Origin: a virus | Length of the DNA stretch: 38,172 bases | Direction: 5' to 3' (one strand) | Virus record (IMG/VR): IMGVR_UViG_3300017770_000046 | Coordinates: 1-38,172 of that record | Shown: one piece after another, positions 8,001-16,730 of the stretch | Numbering within the stretch: the stretch's first letter is position 1 | Layout: each line of letters starts with the position of its first letter | The notes under the pieces: generated by a model | The model's database searches: none | The model's input: the letters and a program-made list of their open reading frames with translations, nothing else | Told to the model about the DNA's origin: nothing | Program-made: the position numbers and the translations under genes

Positions 8001-8206
8001 ATTTACTATTGCGTCCTCTTGATAATGCTAACGATCCTGTGTGGTCAGTAATCATTATGGTGATGCTGGCAGTTGGTGGTGCAGTGTTCGTAGTTGTATA
8101 CATACTAAGAGAAGCATTTGCGGAGTTAGAAGATGGCAGCAATGACACCCCCAAGTCGGAAGAGTTGTTACAACTTCCGAGTGACGGAGATCAATCGTGT
8201 TCTTGA
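7997..8206 (+). CDS. Small single-pass membrane protein
   Basis: 69 residues with one strong transmembrane helix (about residues 15-37, SVIIMVMLAVGGAVFVVVYI) and an acidic Ser/Asp-rich tail. The last 74 bases overlap the thermonuclease gene in another frame. Not assigned to a family; a holin-like or envelope role cannot be judged. Confidence 0.5.
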   Translation: MNLLLRPLDNANDPVWSVIIMVMLAVGGAVFVVVYILREAFAELEDGSNDTPKSEELLQLPSDGDQSCS

Positions 8207-8594
8207 TGGTGATACTATCGATGTCACTATTGACCTCGGGTTTGATTTATACAAGAAAGAAAGAGTTAGAGTTGCAGGCGTTGATACACCAGAGAAAAGA
8301 ACGAGAAACTTAGAGGAGAAGGCTCTTGGAATCGACGCAACCAACTGGCTCAAAGAAAAACTCGAAGGTACTTTGGCTGGTGATGATGAGTTGTCTGTTA
8401 GGACTGAACTTGTTGGTGGCACTGGCAAATACGGGCGTCTTCTGGGTTGGCTTTACATTGGGGACGGAACTGTGTCCCTTAACGAGCAAATGATTGAAGA
8501 AGGATATGCTCACGCATACGATGGTGGCACCAAGGATATGAATCTGGAAAAACTAAAAGAGATTCGTAGAGCACACGGCACATTGGTGGAATGA
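8133..8594 (+). CDS. Thermonuclease (staphylococcal nuclease family)
   Basis: 153 residues with the SNase fold signature: DGDTIDV (residues 25-31), RVRVAGVDTPE with Arg46, Asp51 and Glu54, and KYGRLLGWLY with Arg102. These correspond to the Ca2+-ligand and catalytic Arg/Glu/Arg of staphylococcal nuclease (Arg35, Glu43, Arg87). All key residues are present, so activity is expected on DNA or RNA. No signal peptide is visible, so a cytoplasmic role such as host nucleic acid breakdown is plausible. ATG 8142 is an alternative start. It lies just before gp17. Confidence 0.85.
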   Translation: MAAMTPPSRKSCYNFRVTEINRVLDGDTIDVTIDLGFDLYKKERVRVAGVDTPEKRTRNLEEKALGIDATNWLKEKLEGTLAGDDELSVRTELVGGTGKYGRLLGWLYIGDGTVSLNEQMIEEGYAHAYDGGTKDMNLEKLKEIRRAHGTLVE

Positions 8595-8595
8595 A

Positions 8596-10242
8596 ATGAG
8601 CGATCAGATCTATCTTGGTAATCCTAATCTAAAAAAAGCAAATGTCTCTCAGGCATTTACACCAGATCAGGTTGAAGAATATGTAAAGTGTAGTAAAGAT
8701 CCTGTATATTTTATCAAAGAATATATCAAGATCATCTCACTTGACAAAGGTCTGATCCCCTTTACCATGTATGACTTCCAGGAGGACATGACCAGGAAGT
8801 TCCATGCTGAACGATTTAATATTGCAAAACTACCACGGCAGTCAGGTAAGTCTACCATCGTTACCTCATACCTGCTGTGGTATGTGCTGTTTAATGATAA
8901 TGTGAATGTGGCGATCCTTGCTAACAAAGCAGCGACTGCTCGTGAGATGCTACAACGATTACAACTAAGTTATGAAAACCTCCCCAAATGGATGCAGCAA
9001 GGTATCTCCCAGTGGAATAGGGGGAGTCTGGAATTGGAGAACGGATCTAAAATTATGGCTGCTTCTACTTCGGCTAGCGCCGTTAGGGGCATGTCTTTTA
9101 ATGTCATTTTTCTGGACGAATTCGCGTTTATTCCGAACCACATTGCTGATCAGTTCTTTTCATCTGTCTATCCTACTATATCTTCTGGTAAAAGCACAAA
9201 GGTAATTATCATCTCCACCCCACACGGGATGAATATGTTCTACAAACTCTGGCATGATGCTGAGAGGGGTAAGAACGAATACACAACCACAGAAGTTCAC
9301 TGGTCAGAAGTTCCAGGAAGAGATGATCACTGGAAAGAACAAACGATTAAGAACACATCAGAGGAACAGTTCCGAGTTGAGTTTGAATGTGAGTTCCTAG
9401 GATCTGTTGATACACTTATCTCTGCTTCTAAACTTCGTACCATGGTGTACGATGAACCTATCCAAAGGAACAAAGGTTTAGATATATTTGAAGCAGCGCA
9501 AGAAGAACATCAATATGTAATTACAGTTGACGTAGCGCGTGGAGTAAGTAAAGATTACTCAGCATTTACAATCATCGACACTACCACAATACCATATAAG
9601 ATGGTAGGTAAGTATAGAAATAATACTATTAAACCTTTATTGTTCCCAAACATCATACATCAGGTTGCGACAGCATACAACCACGCCTACGTGCTCTGTG
9701 AGGTCAATGATATTGGTGGACAGGTAGCAGACATTTTACAGTTTGATTTAGAGTATGATAACTTACTGATGTGTGCCATGAGAGGTAGAGCAGGTCAGGT
9801 AGTTGGTCAGGGATTCTCTGGGAACAAGACACAGATGGGTGTCAAGATGTCTACCACAGTTAAGAAGACAGGATGCTCTAACCTCAAAGCACTGATTGAG
9901 GATGATAAACTATTACTATCAGATTATGATGTCATTGCTGAGTTGACTACTTTCATTCAGAAAGGTCAAGCGTGGGAAGCAGAAGATGGATGTAATGACG
10001 ACCTCGCTATGTGCTTGGTGATGTTCTCATGGTTAGCAACATCAGACTATTTCAGAGAGTTGCATGACAATGATGTGCGTCATAGAATGTACATGGAGCA
10101 GAAGGAAGCAATCGAAGCAGACATGGCACCATTCGGATTCATTGATGATGGGACTGAACCAGAATCATTTGTAGACGACAAAGGTGATAGGTGGCATGTT
10201 GATGAGTATGGTGACATGGCATACATGTGGGATTATAGATGA
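8596..10242 (+). CDS. 17: Large terminase subunit gp17
   Basis: 548 residues (T4 610). The N-terminal ATPase carries Walker A PRQSGKST (residues 80-87) and Walker B NVIFLDEFAFI (Asp174, Glu175). The C-terminal RNase H-like nuclease carries TVDVARG (Asp312), CEVNDIGG (Glu369, Asp372) and later NDDLAM. It docks on the portal gp20, pumps DNA into the prohead and cuts the concatemer. The ATG follows the nuclease stop by one base. All essential motifs are intact. Confidence 0.97.
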   Translation: MSDQIYLGNPNLKKANVSQAFTPDQVEEYVKCSKDPVYFIKEYIKIISLDKGLIPFTMYDFQEDMTRKFHAERFNIAKLPRQSGKSTIVTSYLLWYVLFNDNVNVAILANKAATAREMLQRLQLSYENLPKWMQQGISQWNRGSLELENGSKIMAASTSASAVRGMSFNVIFLDEFAFIPNHIADQFFSSVYPTISSGKSTKVIIISTPHGMNMFYKLWHDAERGKNEYTTTEVHWSEVPGRDDHWKEQTIKNTSEEQFRVEFECEFLGSVDTLISASKLRTMVYDEPIQRNKGLDIFEAAQEEHQYVITVDVARGVSKDYSAFTIIDTTTIPYKMVGKYRNNTIKPLLFPNIIHQVATAYNHAYVLCEVNDIGGQVADILQFDLEYDNLLMCAMRGRAGQVVGQGFSGNKTQMGVKMSTTVKKTGCSNLKALIEDDKLLLSDYDVIAELTTFIQKGQAWEAEDGCNDDLAMCLVMFSWLATSDYFRELHDNDVRHRMYMEQKEAIEADMAPFGFIDDGTEPESFVDDKGDRWHVDEYGDMAYMWDYR

Positions 10243-10463
10243 ACCTAGAAGATGAATTTGAACTAGAACATCTATTACTAACTCAAAGACGTTGTAGAGT
10301 ATGTGGCAAGACGAAAGATCTTCTTGATGGTTTTTATATGACACGAAAGGATAGAGGTAACATTCCTAGTGCATATGCATATGAATGTAAGGAGTGTACT
10401 ATAAAAAGAGTATCTAAATCAAGGATTACAGATAGTACAAAGTACGAATACCCTGACTGGTAA
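10239..10463 (+). CDS. Small zinc-ribbon protein
   Basis: 74 residues with CRVCG near residue 19 and CKECT near residue 50, separated by a Phe/Tyr/Arg segment (FYMTRKDRG). This spacing resembles the zinc-binding half of endonuclease VII/HNH-type proteins (CxxC...FY....CxxC). The catalytic half is absent, so nuclease activity is not predicted. Overlaps the gp17 stop by four bases. Confidence 0.6.
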   Translation: MNLEDEFELEHLLLTQRRCRVCGKTKDLLDGFYMTRKDRGNIPSAYAYECKECTIKRVSKSRITDSTKYEYPDW

Positions 10464-10478
10464 TAGGTTCACGTCCGA

Positions 10479-10543
10479 GTTCCCCAGTGAAAAGGTGCAT
10501 TATTCTAAATAATAATAGCATCCATTGAACTTCACAGGAGAAC
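10479..10543 (+). promoter_or_regulatory. Inverted repeat around the gp18 late promoter covering its RBS
   Basis: GTTCCCCAGTGAA (10479-10491) and TTCACAGGAGAAC (10531-10543) are complementary at 11 of 13 positions. The 39-base loop holds the late promoter, and the 3' arm contains the Shine-Dalgarno AGGAG (10536-10540). Only RNA reading in from upstream would carry both arms; late RNA starting near 10517 would lack the 5' arm and leave the ribosome site free. Confidence 0.6.
10504..10511 (+). promoter_or_regulatory. Late promoter TCTAAATA of gp18
   Basis: T4-type late element in the only sizeable gap before gp18, 40 bases upstream of its ATG. It lies within the loop of an imperfect inverted repeat described separately. 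Confidence 0.7.
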
Positions 10544-10551
10544 CAAGCAAG

Positions 10552-13356
10552 ATGGCCAACACACAGATTTCACCAGGTGTATTGGTTCAGGAAAGAGATC
10601 TTACTAACACTATTAACGCAACGATCGATAACGTTGGCGCTATTGTTGGTACTTTTTCCCAAGGACCCGTTGAAGAGATTGTCACAATTTCTTCCGAAAG
10701 AGAACTCATTCAAGTATTTGGTGAGCCGAACGAGCAAAACTACGAATATTGGTTTAGTGTCGCACAGTTTATGCTGTATGGCGGTACCTGTAAGGTAGTC
10801 CGTGCAGACAACTCTGCATTGAAGAACGCGATTGACACTGCAATCTTTACGCAGACAATCTTCTCAGCAATTGACGTTACATTGTCTGTCCAGAACGCTA
10901 CTGGATTCGACATCAGCGATTTGCTTCTGATTGACGCAGAACTTATGTCAGTCACTGCTGTTACTGGTAACGACCTGTCAGTTCTCCGTGGTCAGAACGC
11001 TACCGCTAACACGTCACACGCTGGTGGTTCACAAATCACCCAGATCAAGACTGTCTCTGCTGCAACTTCACCCCTTAACCAAGGTGGTACGCTTGCTTCT
11101 AGTGCTACTGTACTTACCGTTACTTCTAACGCTGCACTTACCGCTGTAACAAACTCATACATCCAAGTGGGTGATGAGATCATGCAGGTTAGTGGTATCG
11201 CTGGTAACGATCTTACCGTTACTCGCGCACAACTTGGTTCAACTGCAACTGCTCATACTGATGCAACTGCCGTCAACCTGTTGAATGTTAACGTCAACCA
11301 GACCAGAATTAACGAGCAAACCAGCACTGGTGTTACTCCTCCTAAGATCAATAACATTGATACTTACGAAGCAACCACCGAGTATGCTGCTAACAACTGG
11401 AAGTTTGCTGCACGTACTCCTGGTACTTATGGTAACAGCCTTCGCGTCGTAATGACCGATGCTGGTCCTGATCAAGTTCTGTATCTTGCCGAACCTGGTC
11501 CTTCTGCTGCTGAATGGCAGATGCTTCCTGGTAAGAAAATCTCTTTCTCTGCTTCCACGATGCAGGGTCAGATTTTCAGTTACTCCTTGGTTCTTGAACT
11601 CAAAGCAGGCGCTGACCTGGTTGGTAAGTTCAAAGCAGATAACTTCTTCCAAGCAGATAGCGGAAACGTCACTGGTCGTATCCTTGCATACGAACCCAAG
11701 ACTCGCACACTCGAACTGACTGTTGATTCTTCATCTTCTGGTCACATCGATATCGATATGGTTCTTACCGAACTTGCCGATAACGGTGGTTCACCTGGTT
11801 CTGCAACTGGTAACACCGCTAAGCCTACTTTGGTTCAGCGTCGTCTTACTGTTGTTAACGATGAAGGCGCAACTGCTTTCAGCAAGAACATCACAATCAA
11901 AGATTCCAGCACACTCAACGGTGTCATCAACGATGGCGACGATGTTGTTATCCTTTCTGCCGAAAATGAGTACATTTCCAGAGTGTATGGAAACAATCAG
12001 AAGTGGGCAAGCCTAGCACCACGTCCTGGTACTAGTGTGTGGGCAACTGAGCGTGGTGGTTTCCGCGACATGTTCCATATCTTGGTTCTGGATGGCGACG
12101 GTGGTATCACTGGTACTCCTGGTGCAATTCTTGAAAAGTTCACTGATGTGTCCAAAGCAGCAGATGCTAAGACACCCCAAGGTTCTACCCTGTATTACAA
12201 GGATGTCATTAAGGCACAGTCCGAGTACATCTTCTGGGGTTCCCACGAAACTTCACGTATCTTCGACGTTAATCCTTCACTGACGGGTGACATTGGTGAT
12301 AACGTGTTGAACAAGAAGTATGACTTGTTCAAGAATGACTACTCCATCCTTTCTTTGGATGATCCTACTGGCACAAGTCTGCTGGCACAACCTCTGGTTA
12401 ACACCAAGAACACTTCTACCTTGAAGTATCAACTTCGCGGTGGTGCTGATGGTTATAGTGCTGAGCGTGACAAGTTGTTCGATTCTTACGATCTGTTCTC
12501 TGATCCTGAGACCGAAGAAATTGATTATGTGATCATGGGACCTGCAATGAGCGACGGTGTTGACTCTGTTGCCAAGGCACAGAAGATGATCGACATTGCT
12601 GAGATCCGCCAAGACTGTCTCGCATTCGTTTCCGCTCCTCGCGATGCCATCATTGGTGTTGCTAGCAGCAGAGAGATTGTTAGCAAGACTGTTGAGTTCT
12701 TCGACCAACTGTCTTCCAGTTCCTACGTTGTCTTTGACAACAACTACAAGTACATCTATGACAAGTACAACGACGCCTACCGTTACATTCCTTTGAATGC
12801 TGACATTGCTGGTCTCGTTCTTGACACTGCTATTGAAGCAGAACCATGGTTCTCTCCTGCTGGTTTCACCAGAGGTCAGATCCGTAACGCTGTCAAACTT
12901 GCATACTCTCCTTTGAAAGAAGAGAGAGATTCACTCTATGCTGCACGAGTCAACCCAGTTGTTGCTTTCCCTGGCGAAGGCATTGTACTCTTCGGAGACA
13001 AGACTGGCATGGCAACTGCATCTGCATTCGATCGTATTAACGTTCGCCGTCTCTTCCTGGTAATCGAAAGAGCAATTAGTGATGCTGCTAAGAATCAACT
13101 GTTTGAAATCAACGATGAGTTTACTCGTCAGTCTTTCAACGACATTGTTGATCCTTATCTCAGAGGTGTTCAATCACGTCGTGGTGTTGAAGATTATCTA
13201 GTTGTTTGTGATTCAAGCAACAACCCTGATGATGCTATTGATCGCGGTGAGTTCTTCGCTGAGATCTTCGTGAAGCCCACACGCTCCATCAACTTCATCA
13301 CACTTCGCTTCACTGCTACTCGCACTGGCGCATCCTTCGCTGAAATCGTAGGTTGA
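10552..13356 (+). CDS. 18: Tail sheath protein gp18
   Basis: 934 residues from ATG 10552 (MANTQISPGVLVQERDLTNT), preceded by AGGAG; an upstream in-frame ATG at 10525 has no such site. It is the contractile sheath subunit that wraps the gp19 tube. It is longer than T4 gp18 (659). At least part of the excess is two beta-rich modules at about residues 108-165 and 181-243, each with the pattern I/VDxExM..V..V.GNDLxVxR...A.HT. The C-terminal part (SPAGFTRGQIRNAVKLAY) is the conserved sheath core. Codons favour C-ending forms, as in gp23, fitting high expression. Confidence 0.95.
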   Translation: MANTQISPGVLVQERDLTNTINATIDNVGAIVGTFSQGPVEEIVTISSERELIQVFGEPNEQNYEYWFSVAQFMLYGGTCKVVRADNSALKNAIDTAIFTQTIFSAIDVTLSVQNATGFDISDLLLIDAELMSVTAVTGNDLSVLRGQNATANTSHAGGSQITQIKTVSAATSPLNQGGTLASSATVLTVTSNAALTAVTNSYIQVGDEIMQVSGIAGNDLTVTRAQLGSTATAHTDATAVNLLNVNVNQTRINEQTSTGVTPPKINNIDTYEATTEYAANNWKFAARTPGTYGNSLRVVMTDAGPDQVLYLAEPGPSAAEWQMLPGKKISFSASTMQGQIFSYSLVLELKAGADLVGKFKADNFFQADSGNVTGRILAYEPKTRTLELTVDSSSSGHIDIDMVLTELADNGGSPGSATGNTAKPTLVQRRLTVVNDEGATAFSKNITIKDSSTLNGVINDGDDVVILSAENEYISRVYGNNQKWASLAPRPGTSVWATERGGFRDMFHILVLDGDGGITGTPGAILEKFTDVSKAADAKTPQGSTLYYKDVIKAQSEYIFWGSHETSRIFDVNPSLTGDIGDNVLNKKYDLFKNDYSILSLDDPTGTSLLAQPLVNTKNTSTLKYQLRGGADGYSAERDKLFDSYDLFSDPETEEIDYVIMGPAMSDGVDSVAKAQKMIDIAEIRQDCLAFVSAPRDAIIGVASSREIVSKTVEFFDQLSSSSYVVFDNNYKYIYDKYNDAYRYIPLNADIAGLVLDTAIEAEPWFSPAGFTRGQIRNAVKLAYSPLKEERDSLYAARVNPVVAFPGEGIVLFGDKTGMATASAFDRINVRRLFLVIERAISDAAKNQLFEINDEFTRQSFNDIVDPYLRGVQSRRGVEDYLVVCDSSNNPDDAIDRGEFFAEIFVKPTRSINFITLRFTATRTGASFAEIVG
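10873..11280 (+). repeat. Duplicated coding module inside gp18
   Basis: Two related blocks (about 10873-11046 and 11092-11280) encode copies of one module. Shared features are ID-AELM / GDEIM, then TGNDLSVLRG / AGNDLTVTRA, then TSHAGGS / TAHTDAT. A third copy is in gp15 (3516-3719). Confidence 0.75.
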
Positions 13357-13362
13357 TTAAGT

Positions 13363-13383
13363 GGGGAGGATAACCTCCCCTTT
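13363..13383 (+). terminator. Intrinsic terminator after gp18
   Basis: GGGGAGG, loop ATAA, CCTCCCC followed by TTT: a perfect 7-bp GC-rich stem seven bases after the gp18 stop. Confidence 0.85.
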
Positions 13384-13438
13384 CCCCATTTCGTAATGAC
13401 ATTCAATTAATTATTCTTCCCCAGGAGAAACCCCCAAA

Positions 13439-14158
13439 ATGTCAAGTCCAATTAGAAGAAACAATAGAAAGAGAAATCCCTCTAACAGAAATGGTGTGCA
13501 GTCAGATGCCAATCTGATGCAGTTTAGGAACAACATTCAGGATCTTGCGAGACCTAATCTGTTCCAAGTGACTATTCAATTCCCTCTGTTTGACAGCAAC
13601 CCAAGCCGTGGTGGTGGTGGTGCTAACAAAAAAGGTAGAGGAGAGCGCAGAAGTGGTAACACTGAAATGCCCGAGCGTTCAACATTCTTGGTGAAAGCAG
13701 CAAACTTGCCTGCATCCACTATCGGTGTTGTTGAAGTGCCATTCCGTGGTCGTCAATTGAAGATTGCTGGTGACAGAACATTTGAACCATGGACTGTTAC
13801 TATCATGAACGAAGAGACCATGGCGCTTCGCGAGCACATGGAAAGATGGGCAGAATACATGCAGCAGAATCAGTATAACTACCAGTCTGCTGATTCCATT
13901 CGCGACTATCAGGCAAGTGCAACTGTCGATCACCTAGATAGACAGGGACAGTCAAACGGTTCATATCGTTTTGAAGGTATTTGGCCTTCTAACATCTCTG
14001 CAATTGATCTTGCATGGGATAGCAATGATACCGCTGAGGAGTATACAGTTGAATTCCAAGTTCAATACTGGGAGAAGACTGATGACTCTAACATGTCTCA
14101 TGGTCGCCGTAGGAACAACCGCCGTAACCGTAACAAGAAGGGTAGAGGTCGGTCCTGA
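13439..14158 (+). CDS. 19: Tail tube protein gp19
   Basis: 239 residues; core segments NLFQVTIQFP, FLVKAANLPASTIGVVEVPF, GRQLKIAGDR and VQYWEKT identify the T4 gp19 tube subunit (163 residues). It is extended by a basic Arg/Asn-rich N-terminus, an internal GGGGANKKGRGERR loop and a strongly basic C-terminal tail (RRRNNRRNRNKKGRGRS). The basic extensions may face the DNA-conducting lumen or aid assembly. It has a good AGGAG site at 13423-13427 but no nTAAATA element of its own, and it lies right after a terminator. Confidence 0.92.
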   Translation: MSSPIRRNNRKRNPSNRNGVQSDANLMQFRNNIQDLARPNLFQVTIQFPLFDSNPSRGGGGANKKGRGERRSGNTEMPERSTFLVKAANLPASTIGVVEVPFRGRQLKIAGDRTFEPWTVTIMNEETMALREHMERWAEYMQQNQYNYQSADSIRDYQASATVDHLDRQGQSNGSYRFEGIWPSNISAIDLAWDSNDTAEEYTVEFQVQYWEKTDDSNMSHGRRRNNRRNRNKKGRGRS

Positions 14159-14181
14159 TTAGAACCTACATAGTTGAAACT

Positions 14182-14189
14182 GCTAAATA
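14182..14189 (+). promoter_or_regulatory. Late promoter GCTAAATA of gp20
   Basis: T4-type late element 26 bases before the gp20 ATG. TAGTTGAAA (14171-14179) and TTTCAATTG (14207-14215) can pair over nine positions with two G-U pairs, placing the element in the loop and the 3' arm flush with the start codon. Confidence 0.6.
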
Positions 14190-14215
14190 GTATTTGAAGT
14201 AATTACTTTCAATTG

Positions 14216-15823
14216 ATGTCTCAACTATTTGGTTATTCGTTAGATCGTAAGAAGGGTCAGGCAACTGGTCCTTCTTTTGTTCGTAAAGAATCAGACGATG
14301 CTGCCCAACCAATTTCTGCTGGTGGGCACTTCGGACAATATGTTGAGATGGGTGACGCTGCTAACAAAGCAAGCGAAGCAGATTTGATCGGTAGATATCG
14401 TGAGATGTCTTTGCATCCAGAAGCGGATGCTGCTATTAATGATGTTGTCAACGAAGCGATTGCTGGGGATCTGAATGATCACCCCGTGGATATTGACCTC
14501 CAACACTTGAAAGTCTCTCAGACTCTGAAAAATAGAATCCGAGAAGAGTTCGTTAATGTTCTAGTGCTTCTAGATTTTGATAGAAAAGCATACGATATCT
14601 TCCGTAGGTGGTATATCGATGGACGCTTGTTCTATCATAAGATGATTGATACTAAGAACCCTGCTGCTGGTATCACAGAGTTAAGGTATATCGATCCACG
14701 CAAGATCAAAAAGGTTGTTGAATTTGACAAACCTAAGGATCGCGCACAACTCATTGACCCACAGATCACATCGATTGTTCCTAAATCGATTGAGTATTAT
14801 ATCTACTCACCGAAAGGTCTGAAAGGATATGAGAATAACGGGATCAAAGTTGCACCAGATGCTATCACATACTGCCACTCTGGTCAGTTGGATATGCAAC
14901 GCAACTACGTGCTATCCCATCTTCACAAAGCAATTAAGGCACTCAATCAACTTAGAATGATTGAGGACTCTCTGGTCATCTATCGTTTGTCCCGAGCACC
15001 TGAACGTCGCATCTTTTATATTGATGTTGGTAATCTGCCTAAGCAAAAGGCAGAGCAATACCTACGTGAAGTGATGTCTCGCTATCGTAACAAGTTGGTG
15101 TATAACGCTGACACTGGTGAGATTCGTGATGACAAAAAGTTCATGTCTATGCTGGAAGATTTCTGGTTGCCAAGACGTGAAGGTGGACGCGGTACTGAGA
15201 TCACCACACTGCCAGGTGGACAAAACCTAGGTGAGTTGGAAGATGTCAAGTATTTCCAGAAGAAACTGTATCGCTCACTCAACGTACCTGAGTCACGTTT
15301 AGAATCTGAAAGCAGTTTCAATGTCGGTCGTAGTGCCGAGATCACAAGAGACGAAGTTAAGTTCCAGAAATTTGTTACACGACTTCGCAAAAAGTTTAGT
15401 GATTTGTTTAGTGATCTTCTGAGAACTCAACTTGTTCTCAAAGGTGTCATCACACTTGATGAGTGGGATGATATGAAAGAGCACATCCAGTATAGTTTTA
15501 TCGCTGATAACTACTTTGCTGAGATGAAAGAGAAGGAGGTGATGACAGAACGTCTCGCACTTCTTCAACAAATGGATCCTTATGCTGGTAAATATTTCTC
15601 TCTGGAATACCTACGACGCAATATCCTCAGGCAATCTGATGCTGAGTTCCAAGAAATCGACAAGCAGATGCAGGAAGAGGTTGAGGCTGGTCTGATTGTG
15701 TCTCCTGCTGAGATGCAACAGATGGAGAAAATGCAAATGGAAATGTCTCTGATGCCACCCGAACCTGAACAGGAAGAGGAGCAGGGATTAGATCCAAAAG
15801 ATTACGAAAAAGGAAACATCTAA
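14216..15823 (+). CDS. 20: Portal protein gp20
   Basis: 535 residues (T4 524), starting MSQLFGYSLDRKK. Hallmark segments DPRKIKKV, YRLSRAPERRIFYIDVGNLPKQKAEQ and ESESSFNVGRSAEITRDE are those used as cyanomyovirus g20 markers. Twelve copies form the portal vertex, initiate prohead assembly and serve as dock for gp17 and the neck. A TTG at 14213 would add one residue; ATG 14216 is preferred. The C-terminal tail is Met/Glu/Gln-rich. Confidence 0.97.
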   Translation: MSQLFGYSLDRKKGQATGPSFVRKESDDAAQPISAGGHFGQYVEMGDAANKASEADLIGRYREMSLHPEADAAINDVVNEAIAGDLNDHPVDIDLQHLKVSQTLKNRIREEFVNVLVLLDFDRKAYDIFRRWYIDGRLFYHKMIDTKNPAAGITELRYIDPRKIKKVVEFDKPKDRAQLIDPQITSIVPKSIEYYIYSPKGLKGYENNGIKVAPDAITYCHSGQLDMQRNYVLSHLHKAIKALNQLRMIEDSLVIYRLSRAPERRIFYIDVGNLPKQKAEQYLREVMSRYRNKLVYNADTGEIRDDKKFMSMLEDFWLPRREGGRGTEITTLPGGQNLGELEDVKYFQKKLYRSLNVPESRLESESSFNVGRSAEITRDEVKFQKFVTRLRKKFSDLFSDLLRTQLVLKGVITLDEWDDMKEHIQYSFIADNYFAEMKEKEVMTERLALLQQMDPYAGKYFSLEYLRRNILRQSDAEFQEIDKQMQEEVEAGLIVSPAEMQQMEKMQMEMSLMPPEPEQEEEQGLDPKDYEKGNI

Positions 15824-15826
15824 ATA
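15819..15826 (+). promoter_or_regulatory. Late promoter TCTAAATA before gp67-like gene
   Basis: Overlaps the gp20 stop codon and lies 21 bases upstream of ATG 15848. It could drive the 67-21 pair. Confidence 0.6.
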
Positions 15827-15847
15827 GTAATAGTATTAATTAACATT

Positions 15848-16099
15848 ATGCCTTCCCAACCTTCTCTTGATATCGTTAATGCATTGTTTGCTGGTCAGAA
15901 AGATCTTTCTGATTATGTGAACACACAGATGCAAACACTCGCTCTCGATAAACTCGATGCTATGAAACAAGAGGTTGGCGCAGCAATGTTCGCAGCGCCC
16001 GAAGAGGGTCCTGAGAATACTGAGCAACCAGAAGACGCTGTACCCCCCGATCAAACCGAAGAGGAACCAACTGATGAAACTGATAACGGAGAAAATTGA
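15848..16099 (+). CDS. 67: Prohead core protein, gp67-like
   Basis: 83 residues: a helical N-terminal half (LDIVNALFAGQKDLSDYV) and a strongly acidic, Pro-containing C-terminal half. T4 gp67 (80 residues) has the same size, the same helical-then-acidic build and exactly the same position between gp20 and the prohead protease. It is expected to act in the scaffold core and be degraded by gp21. The assignment rests on position and composition more than identity. Confidence 0.7.
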   Translation: MPSQPSLDIVNALFAGQKDLSDYVNTQMQTLALDKLDAMKQEVGAAMFAAPEEGPENTEQPEDAVPPDQTEEEPTDETDNGEN

Positions 16100-16721
16100 A
16101 GACGCTAAGATCGTAATTACCGAAGGTAAGAACGGTAAGCGTAGCACCTGTATTGAAGGTGTATTTCTTCAAGCCGAAATCACCAATCGTAATGGTCGTA
16201 TGTATCCCATGCGTACCATGGAACGTGAGGTTGAGAAGTATAACGAGTCTTTCGTAAAGACTGGTCGTGCTCTCGGTGAGTTGGGTCATCCTGACGGTCC
16301 TACTATCAACCTTGATCGTGCATCACATTTGATTACTTCTTTGAGAAAAGAGGGTAACAATTTTATTGGTAAGGCACGTTTGCTTGAAACCCCTATGGGT
16401 AAGATTGCAAAACAACTTCTAGATGAAGGCGTCAAACTGGGTGTTTCCTCACGCGGTCTGGGTTCTATCAAAGAAGAAAATGGTATCAAAATTGTTGGCG
16501 AAGACTTTATGCTCGCCACTGCTGCTGATATCGTAGCAGATCCTTCTGCTCCTGAGGCATTTGTCAATGGAATCATGGAAGGAAAAGAATGGGTTTGGGC
16601 AAATGGTTCAGTTTCTGAGTCCCATATCGACCAAATCAAAAAGAGAATTGACAATGCTGCGGCAAGTCAATTGGAAGAAAGAAAGATTTCCGCGTTTTCA
16701 GAATTTCTGAAAAATCTGTAA
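16074..16721 (+). CDS. 21: Prohead protease gp21
   Basis: 215 residues (T4 212) from ATG 16074 (MKLITEKIEDAKIVITEG), overlapping the acidic core gene by 26 bases. It is a herpes-assemblin-like serine protease: His72 in GELGHPD and Ser125/126 in GVSSRG are the expected catalytic residues, and Asp152 or Asp156 may complete the site. It cleaves scaffold and capsid proteins after (I/L)xE before A/G during head maturation. The start upstream at 15975 would add an unconserved stretch and was not chosen. Confidence 0.94.
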   Translation: MKLITEKIEDAKIVITEGKNGKRSTCIEGVFLQAEITNRNGRMYPMRTMEREVEKYNESFVKTGRALGELGHPDGPTINLDRASHLITSLRKEGNNFIGKARLLETPMGKIAKQLLDEGVKLGVSSRGLGSIKEENGIKIVGEDFMLATAADIVADPSAPEAFVNGIMEGKEWVWANGSVSESHIDQIKKRIDNAAASQLEERKISAFSEFLKNL

Positions 16722-16722
16722 T

Positions 16723-16730
16723 CATAAATA
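16723..16730 (+). promoter_or_regulatory. Late promoter CATAAATA of gp22
   Basis: T4-type late element just after the gp21 stop, 42 bases before the gp22 ATG. A strong AAGGAGA ribosome site (16760-16766) follows. Confidence 0.7.

Noticed and set aside
10239-10463. HNH or endonuclease VII homologue
   Set aside because: Only the CxxC...CxxC zinc part is present; no catalytic His/Asn motif is visible.
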